This document shows positions 44,242-50,735 of a stretch of DNA of 64,000 bases, one piece after another (the stretch's first letter is position 1; every line of letters begins with the position of its first letter). The notes under the pieces were generated by a model that saw only the letters and a list, made by a program, of their open reading frames with translations, had not been told where the DNA came from and did no database searches. This DNA comes from Diplonema papillatum. Taxonomy: Eukaryota > Euglenozoa > Diplonemea > Diplonemida > Diplonemidae. A program made the position numbers and the translations under genes. The stretch is from contig JAPJBO010000009.1 in assembly GCA_030068145.1 (NCBI GenBank), positions 186,001-250,000 on the forward strand. Direction: 5' to 3'.

Positions 44242-45300
44242 CTACAGCAGAAAGACGAGCTTCTTCCTCGGCTCTTGGCACTCCTCTGCCTTCCTCTTCA
44301 CCAGGACAGTCCCTGGCGGGTCAGCATCCGGTAGCTCCACCGGCTGGTCAGCATCCGGTAGCTCCACCGGCTGGTCAGCATCCGGTTGCTCCACCGGCGG
44401 GTCAGCATCCGGTAGCTCCACCGGCGGGTCAGCATCCGGTAGCTCCCCCGGCGGGTCAGCATCCGGTAGCTCCGAGGCCCTGTCTTCGGCTGTGCTCGTG
44501 CCTGCAGGCTTCGTCGGCTTCGGCTTCTTCCAGATGTCGAAAAGAGATCTGTAGCTGGACAGATCCTCTTTCGCGGCAGCGGCTCGCCTTTCTTCCTCTC
44601 GTCGCGCTTGAGCCCCAACTCGAGAGTCTTGCAAATGAGACCCTCGCTTCTTCTCGACCGCAGCCACCGCGGTCTTCTCCAGCAGAGCGGCGCCCTTTTC
44701 ACAGCCGCTTATGTGGGCTTCGTAGGGGGCTAGCCTGAGCTTGTCCTTGTCCCCCTCCTTGGCGACGAACACCACCTTTGAGCATCCCACGCAAGATACG
44801 GTGGGCGAGATGCCTTTACCGACCTTGAAGGCCGGTTGCAGGTCGGCGCCGGTTAACTTAGCGGCTAGCTGGGCCGCTGTGTTCGCTTGCTTGCCTGCCG
44901 CCCGCTTCTCGGTTGCGTCCAGCACGACAATAAGCTGTCGTGCGTCCGCTCTGGCTGCTGCGAACAAGTCCGCCGGCCCAACGACCTCGCGGATGCCGGT
45001 GTCATCGTCGTCGAGGCGCGCGGCGGATTTCGGCAGCGTGTACCGAACGGCGGTGGGGGCTAGGGAGACAGTAAAGCCCTCCCTTCGCGCGATCGGCACC
45101 GCTGCGTCTCGTGCCTTTTTGACGTACTGCGCAAGGTCGTCACCCCCCTGCTCAACGTACAAAACGGCCTCTGCGGCCGCTGTTCGGTCCTTTTTGGTAA
45201 GGAGCTTTTTTGTGCGCTCCCCCCAAATCACCTTCATGGTGAAGCTGATCTCATTCTCGCGCGGCATCTTAGAATTCAAACCCCCTGCAATAAAGTTCAC
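44242..45300 (-). CDS. Transposon-encoded zinc-finger protein with PDADPP repeats
   Basis: 352 residues; the true start may be the second Met at 45267. C170-x2-C173-x22-H196-x3-C200 is a BED-like DNA-binding zinc-finger pattern. The N-terminal half is Ala/Lys-rich with no recognised fold. The C-terminal part holds about seven 9-residue repeats (ELPDADPPV) from a 27-bp minisatellite, then a basic end. It lies downstream of the transposase-like gene on the same strand and inside the same inverted repeats, so it is probably an accessory DNA-binding protein of the transposon. Function is not certain. Confidence 0.65.
   Translation of the reverse strand: MNFIAGGLNSKMPRENEISFTMKVIWGERTKKLLTKKDRTAAAEAVLYVEQGGDDLAQYVKKARDAAVPIARREGFTVSLAPTAVRYTLPKSAARLDDDDTGIREVVGPADLFAAARADARQLIVVLDATEKRAAGKQANTAAQLAAKLTGADLQPAFKVGKGISPTVSCVGCSKVVFVAKEGDKDKLRLAPYEAHISGCEKGAALLEKTAVAAVEKKRGSHLQDSRVGAQARREEERRAAAAKEDLSSYRSLFDIWKKPKPTKPAGTSTAEDRASELPDADPPGELPDADPPVELPDADPPVEQPDADQPVELPDADQPVELPDADPPGTVLVKRKAEECQEPRKKLVFLL
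44310..44480 (-). repeat. 27-bp coding minisatellite
   Basis: About six to seven units such as GGTCAGCATCCGGTAGCTCC (plus strand) encoding ELPDADPPV/Q repeats. Confidence 0.88.
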
Positions 45301-45596
45301 AATGAAAGATTATCAATGCAGCACGAAGCGAAGCACAACCAGATCACACGCTTGAACGCACACAACATTCGAGACAAGGCATCGAATGCACGACAGCCAC
45401 TGATAGAGAACGACAAGAACGCAAGAGAGATGGGACAAACATATGACGGCATGCGTTTTCGTAGAGTCCGTACAGGCCAGATGGTTTATGTAAGAGCAGC
45501 AAGAATGAGGACGTCGTCTGAATGAAAATGAGCCTGCTGACCGCAAACAAAATTACTTGAGCAGAGGAACGAGAAGCTAAAGTGACCCATGGTTAA

Positions 45597-47771
45597 TCAG
45601 GAGTCAGCGCTTGACGAATCGTCGGCGCTGTCGGACTCGTCGGACTCGTCAGAATTGTCGGACTCGTCGGAATTGTCGGACCCATTGGACGAGGTACTAC
45701 TGCCTGACTTGTTCGATGATTTCCCAGCCTTAACCGTAGGGTTCTTTTTCCGACGTTTCACAGAGTGCTTTCCCCCGGGCTTCTCCGGACGCTTTCGCCC
45801 GACCTTGCCGTAGGTAGTCGGCAGCTTGAAGTCGGACTTGTCGAAGGCGATGATGGCTTCGAGAAGGTCGCTCATTTTGCCCTTTTTGGGAAGGCGTCGC
45901 TTCATGCTTTGACTCAATACGCATGCGCGAGTGCCGTTTTCAGCAATCTCCTTCGGGGTCAACTGCTCGATTGCCTCCAAGCGTGTCTTCGCGATCTCTT
46001 CCCTTGCATCGCGCTTGCGCTGGCTTTCATCAGCAAGATTCTGTTTTCGCTGGGTGTGTGCTTCGAACTCGTCTGCCAGGCGGTGGGACCTTTCAATGCA
46101 GTTTTCCCATGAACGGTACACCGTATCACAAAGAGTCGAAACGGCGCAGTCCCGAAGCAGCCACTCGCTGATCTCAGGTTCGTTTCCTCCTCGAATAACA
46201 GCTATACCCCTGAGTACCTCATCGGTGACAGTCTGGTTCTTGCAGTCTTCAACAGTCTGCTTCACCACACCTACAGGGGTTTCCGTTAAATTCGGATTGC
46301 AGTTCGGGGGTGCGTTGGCTGCATTCGACATGTTGATGTACTTGTCGAATTCTAGGCGCTTGAAATGCCGCACGTATTTCATTACGTGCCCAACCAGAAC
46401 TTCGGCTTCCTCGGAGACTGCAGTACACTCAATTTCTTGGGGTATGTCGGACTGTCGATGGGGAGCGAGGGCGTCTTTTAAAGCTGCTGCGTATCCAGAT
46501 AGCTTTGCACCAGGCTTGTCCTCGACAAGGAAAACATCTTCGAGTTCCACAACACCGAACTTCAGCTTCGACTTGGATGCGGTTTCCACCACTCGGATCT
46601 GCAACGGGACGACGCATCCGAACCAGTCCTTCTTGCCCTGCACGACCAATTTCTGAAGATCGTGGTCACCCACATTCTTGCAGAGGCAACACAGGATGCT
46701 GCACCACGCCTCCTTGACGGTGCCGAGCTGGTCAAGATGCCAAAGCAAGTGCGTCAGAGGATAGCAGAGCGACGTGAACAGCAAGCGGAGGACGCGGAGC
46801 TTCGGAAGGAACGACGTGCCCACGAGGGCCTCATACAGCTTGAGGAACCGGTTTGGCACACGCTTCTTTGCTATTGGGCTGGACGCGTACAGCAGGACTT
46901 GCCGCGTGGAAAGATAAAGCCGCGCCCACTCGGCAAGAGGTTTTCCCCGAATCTCTTCTGAAAGGCTGTAAGCTCCGGCCGTCAGTGTTGAAAACCGACC
47001 GGCTTTGACTGGTGCCCAAAACACGCCTGCTGGGCTCACGCCAGCGTTTTCTTCCAGCCAGTGGTGGAAGGCATCGTTTCCTGCGATGAAATCATACGCC
47101 AATGGAATGAGTGATCGCAAAGGAAGGTCGGTCGCCAGACATTTTTGGACGGCTTTGTCAGCAAGGTGCAGGCGATGCACGGGCTCCATGATGACCTCGT
47201 CGACGGCCCCACAGGCGTACAACTCACTAGCCGTCGTGAAGAGGCCTCTGTCTGTAACAACCTTCTTCATCCTTGGGAGCAGTGCATCGCCAGGGAGATC
47301 GAACCCCAAGGCAAGGAGCGACTCTTGCAGCTTCTGAAAGTAGTCCAGCACGTACTGGAGATACTTCGTCGTCGTTGCTGGATCCTTCTGCCGCACAAGT
47401 GCTGCAAGCACAAGCCGCGTCCTCCACCTCTGCTCCATCGTGTCCAGGTACGAGAACGTCAGGCAGAGGATATCCTTGCTCCCCGGAAGCTCTCCTGCAT
47501 CCCCGGCAATGACGAAGTCACCACCCCCAAGCCGGAGCAGAAACTCCATGTCACCGAGGACAAGGTGCCTACCAAGCGCTCGGCGAACAGCCCTATCGCC
47601 TGGAACTGGCCCGCACGGAATGCCGAAAGGCCCAAGTACTAGCTGCGCTAAATTGAATATATGCGAGCTAATGCGAGATACTGGTACCCGAGCCCGTATG
47701 CACTCGACAACCTGCTTCCGCAAGTCAGCCCGAACTTCCTGGTCTCCAGCTGCACGGCCTGTCTCGGGCAT
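45597..47771 (-). CDS. Putative DDE-type transposase
   Basis: 724 residues from ATG 47771. The pattern FVIAGDAGELPG (D91), KKVVTDRGLFTTAS (D174), then C187 and EPVHRLHLADKAV (H199/H202), resembles the first two acidic residues and the C..H element of RNase H-fold transposases such as hAT. The third acid is not obvious. The centre is rich in aromatic and Leu residues. The C-terminal 130 residues are charged (a coiled-coil-like QRKRDAREEIAKTRLEAIE, basic KKGKM and KRRKK) and end in a Ser/Asp repeat NSDESDNSDESDESDS. Its placement between inverted repeats supports the transposase reading. The 5-bp TATAT duplication does not fit hAT, which makes 8 bp. The family is undetermined. Confidence 0.6.
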   Translation of the reverse strand: MPETGRAAGDQEVRADLRKQVVECIRARVPVSRISSHIFNLAQLVLGPFGIPCGPVPGDRAVRRALGRHLVLGDMEFLLRLGGGDFVIAGDAGELPGSKDILCLTFSYLDTMEQRWRTRLVLAALVRQKDPATTTKYLQYVLDYFQKLQESLLALGFDLPGDALLPRMKKVVTDRGLFTTASELYACGAVDEVIMEPVHRLHLADKAVQKCLATDLPLRSLIPLAYDFIAGNDAFHHWLEENAGVSPAGVFWAPVKAGRFSTLTAGAYSLSEEIRGKPLAEWARLYLSTRQVLLYASSPIAKKRVPNRFLKLYEALVGTSFLPKLRVLRLLFTSLCYPLTHLLWHLDQLGTVKEAWCSILCCLCKNVGDHDLQKLVVQGKKDWFGCVVPLQIRVVETASKSKLKFGVVELEDVFLVEDKPGAKLSGYAAALKDALAPHRQSDIPQEIECTAVSEEAEVLVGHVMKYVRHFKRLEFDKYINMSNAANAPPNCNPNLTETPVGVVKQTVEDCKNQTVTDEVLRGIAVIRGGNEPEISEWLLRDCAVSTLCDTVYRSWENCIERSHRLADEFEAHTQRKQNLADESQRKRDAREEIAKTRLEAIEQLTPKEIAENGTRACVLSQSMKRRLPKKGKMSDLLEAIIAFDKSDFKLPTTYGKVGRKRPEKPGGKHSVKRRKKNPTVKAGKSSNKSGSSTSSNGSDNSDESDNSDESDESDSADDSSSADS

Positions 47772-47942
47772 TTTTTCAGACTAATATTCTTGTTTTTATT
47801 CCGATTTCAATATCCTGTCATCAGCACCTTTTTAGCCCCGGAAGAAGGTGCGTTAGTGGGTACGTTGAACCGACCAATCAAGATTGCCTGAGTGTTACGC
47901 CGTTAATCAATTACTGCAGTACCCCCCCAATTCACCCAAAAG

Positions 47943-48003
47943 TTGATCGAGTGTAATCGAGCGTAATCGAGCGTAATCGAGTGTAATCGACGCGTAATCG
48001 AGC
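47943..48003. repeat. Subterminal repeats GTAATCGAGC, right end
   Basis: Same order of units as at the left end and in the same, not inverted, orientation. Just inside lies CCCCCAATTCACCC, a decayed second copy of the terminal repeat. Confidence 0.85.
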
Positions 48004-48040
48004 TAAAGTCATTTTCAGGGGGGCTAGGTGAATTGGCTCA

Positions 48041-48287
48041 TATATCGGTTGGCCGGGTAGGAATTCCTTTTCCCTCCCTCCCACCCCTTTGCACATCTTG
48101 CCGTGCGGCATTCGTCCCCCTCGTGCGAGGGAGCATCATTGAGTTCGTGTCCGCTGCATTAGTGGCGAGATCCGTGGCTATCTCGGGGGGGTTACCCCAA
48201 CGGAAGTGATTTCTCCCCTTTTCCCCTTTGTCCTGAGCTGGAAAGACAGAAGCATGTGCCCATGCCTGAGTGAGTAGCCGGCGGAGA
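48041..48287. other. Spacer; right flank of the DNA transposon
   Basis: Begins with the TATAT duplication. Ends with GTAGCCGGCGGAGAATTCCC, which resembles the left edge of array 1 (GTACCCGGCGGAGAAA), so satellite arrays appear to start from a shared flank. Confidence 0.5.
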
Positions 48288-48985
48288 ATTCCCCATCAAG
48301 GGTAAGGTGTTTCCACCGCATTTTGAGGTGTCCCCATCAATGGTAAGGTGTTTCCGCCGCATTTTGAGGTGTCCCCATCAAGGGTAAAGTGTTTCCACCG
48401 CATTTTGAGGTGTCCCCATCAATGGTAAGGTGTTTCCACCACGTTTTGAGGTGTCCCCATCAAGGGTAAAGTGTTTCCACCGCATTTTGAGGTGTCCCCA
48501 TCAAGGGTAAGGTGTTTCCACCGCATTTTGAGGTGTCCCCATCAATGGTAAGGTGTTTCCACCGCATTTTGAGGTGTCCCCATCAAGGGTAAAGTGTTTC
48601 CACCGCATTTTGAGGTGTCCCCATCAAGGGTAAGGTGTTTCCACCGCATTTTGAGGTGTCCCCATCAATGGTAAGGTGTTTCCACTACGTTTTGAGGTGT
48701 CCCCATCAAGGGTAAGGTGTTTCCACCGCATTTTGAGGTGTCCCCATCAATGGTAAGGTGTTTCCACCGCATTTTGAGGTGTCCCCATCAAGGGTAAAGT
48801 GTTTCCACCGCATTTTGAGGTGTCCCCATCAATGGTAAGGTGTTTCCACCGCATTTTGAGGTGTCCCCATCAATGGTAAAGTGTTTCCACCGCATTTTGA
48901 GGTGTCCCCATCAATGGTAAGGTGTTTCCACTACGTTTTGAGGTGTCCCCATCAAGGGTAAGGTGTTTCCACCGCATTTTGAGGT
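48288..48985 (-). repeat. 41-bp satellite, array 3 (about 17 copies)
   Basis: Same orientation as arrays 1 and 2. It ends CATTTTGAGG, where the array flips orientation at 48985/48986. Confidence 0.95.
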
Positions 48986-49467
48986 TGATGGGGACACCTA
49001 AAATGCTGTGGAAACACTTTGCCCTTGATGGGGACACCTCAAAATGCGGTGGAAACACTTTACCCTTGATGGGGACACCTCAAAATGCGGTGGAAACACT
49101 TTACCCTTGATGGGGACACCTCAAAATGCGGTGGAAACACTTTACCCTTGATGGGGACACCTCAAAACGCGGTGGAAACACCTTACCATTGATGGGGACA
49201 CCTCAAAATGCGGTGGAAACACTTTACCCTTGATGGGGACACCTCAAAATGCGGTGGAAACACTTTACCCTTGATGGGGACACCTCAAAATGCGGTGGAA
49301 ACAATTTACCCTTGATGGGGACACCTCAAAATGCGGTGGAAACACTTTACCCTTGATGGGGACACCTCAAAATGCGGTGGAAACACTTTACCCTTGATGG
49401 GGACACCTCAAAATGCGGTGGAAACACTTTACCCTTGATGGGGACACCTCAAAACGTGGTGGAAACA
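48986..49467 (+). repeat. 41-bp satellite, array 4 (about 12 copies, inverted)
   Basis: Opposite orientation from array 3, starting TTGATGGGGACACCT. The first units have AATGCTGTGG and TTTGCCC variants. The last unit is interrupted after GGAAACA by the plus-strand retroelement. Confidence 0.95.
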
Positions 49468-49568
49468 CTCACAGTTTCACTGAGGGAGTTGATGCACCAC
49501 GAAAAGTCGATTAGAGAACTTAACACAGCCTTCAGGGTGTGGTTGGTTCAAAGAGAAATTCAAGTTTT
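49468..49568 (+). repeat. A1 repeat of the plus copy
   Basis: 101 bp from CTCACAGTTTCACTGAGGGA to AATTCAAGTTTT, identical in layout to A2 at 53904-54004. It forms the 5' leader immediately before the ORF1 start codon (49572). The matching A1 of the minus copy is 42821-42921. Confidence 0.93.
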
Positions 49569-49571
49569 TCC

Positions 49572-50735
49572 ATGTCTTCGCCGCTGCCGAATGCCGACAG
49601 GTGGGACTACAGGTTCCCTTCTGTGCTCCGCGAGGCCTGGACTCGATCCTTTGCCTATGAGCCACCTTCCAAAAGGAAGTTCCGCGTGCGTGAAATGGAG
49701 TCTTTCTGCTCCACGTTATTCGGCACATGCGAAGAGGCCGTCACAGACAGGGCCCGCGCGGTACTCGCCGAGGCGATCGGCGCCACGATACTTGAGGTGG
49801 CGGGTTTGGATCTGCAGCGGGTCTTGGCGATCCTAATGCTCGTGTATGAGGAGGACGAAGCTCGCGTGTCACTAGCTGTTAAGAAGATTGTCGGAAAATT
49901 TGATGTACCCCCGCCTTCACTGGCGAGTCTTATCCAGGCCCCGGTCGAGGGTAGCGGAGCGGGGCGGCCGGTTTCTTCTGCGTCGGTTCCCTCTGCAGCG
50001 GTCCCGTCTGCGTCGGTGGCGCCTCCGGTGACGGCATCCGCGGGCGCATCGATGCAGGACCAGCTGCAGCGGATGGTCATGCAGCAGCAGGAGCAGATGC
50101 AGGCGCAGCAGCGGGAAATGCGGGCGCAACAACAGCAACAAGCGCACATGATGCAGGTGCTGCAGCAGATGCAGACGCAGCTGATGGGCATTTCGCACCA
50201 GCCGTCGCCCGCGGTAGCGTCAGTGTCAGCGACCGCGCAGCCAGCGCCGCAGCCAATGGAGTCTGACGGGCGGCAGGAAGAGGAAGAAGACGTTGCCCCC
50301 AGGGTGTTCGCGAAGGACGCCAAGGACGTCCGAGAGTGGCGGGAGCCCCTGCTCCTGGACCCGTGGGGTTTGATCCGGGACGTCGAATCGGCTTACGTGT
50401 GTGGGAGGGCTCACCTTCCGGGTGGCGAGCAGCTCGACAGCACGTTCGGCATGCTCCGATGCTGGATGTTGGCCATGTCGGCCACCGAGGGATGGACGCG
50501 CAGCCCCGACCAGCTGAGGCTGGGAAATGAGCTTCTGAAACAACTCCGGCTTCAGAAGCTGTACGTGGAGGAGGGGATGAGCCGTCGGGACCTCCTCCGA
50601 CAAATCGGGTCTCAGGCTGAGGACCCGTTGGACAAGGCCGCCGCGGTTCTGCGCGGCAAGAAGGAGAGGGGTCCGACGAAGAAGCCGGCCTTCAGGCCGA
50701 GGCAGCCGGGAAACGGAAAGGCCGGCGGGAAATGA
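49572..50735 (+). CDS. ORF1, Gag-like protein, plus copy
   Basis: 387 residues with the same features as the minus copy. Residue changes include Arg for Gln before PVSSASVPS. The stop at 50733-50735 overlaps the ATG at 50732, an ATGA arrangement that suits termination-reinitiation of the RT frame. The recombinase gene follows in the ORF1 frame. Confidence 0.76.
   Translation: MSSPLPNADRWDYRFPSVLREAWTRSFAYEPPSKRKFRVREMESFCSTLFGTCEEAVTDRARAVLAEAIGATILEVAGLDLQRVLAILMLVYEEDEARVSLAVKKIVGKFDVPPPSLASLIQAPVEGSGAGRPVSSASVPSAAVPSASVAPPVTASAGASMQDQLQRMVMQQQEQMQAQQREMRAQQQQQAHMMQVLQQMQTQLMGISHQPSPAVASVSATAQPAPQPMESDGRQEEEEDVAPRVFAKDAKDVREWREPLLLDPWGLIRDVESAYVCGRAHLPGGEQLDSTFGMLRCWMLAMSATEGWTRSPDQLRLGNELLKQLRLQKLYVEEGMSRRDLLRQIGSQAEDPLDKAAAVLRGKKERGPTKKPAFRPRQPGNGKAGGK

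Larger units (their letters stand above)
43802..48040. mobile_element. Two-gene DNA transposon with 21-bp terminal inverted repeats
   Basis: The left end is TGAGCCAATTCACCTACCCC. The right end in reverse complement is TGAGCCAATTCACCTAGCCC. Both are followed inward by TGTAATCGAG/GTAATCGAGC tandem motifs (43829-43925 and 47943-48003). The flanks carry TATAT on both sides (43797-43801 and 48041-48045), read as a 5-bp target duplication, although TA or TATA cannot be excluded. It holds two minus-strand genes, 45597-47771 and 44242-45300. I cannot place it in a named superfamily. Confidence 0.8.
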
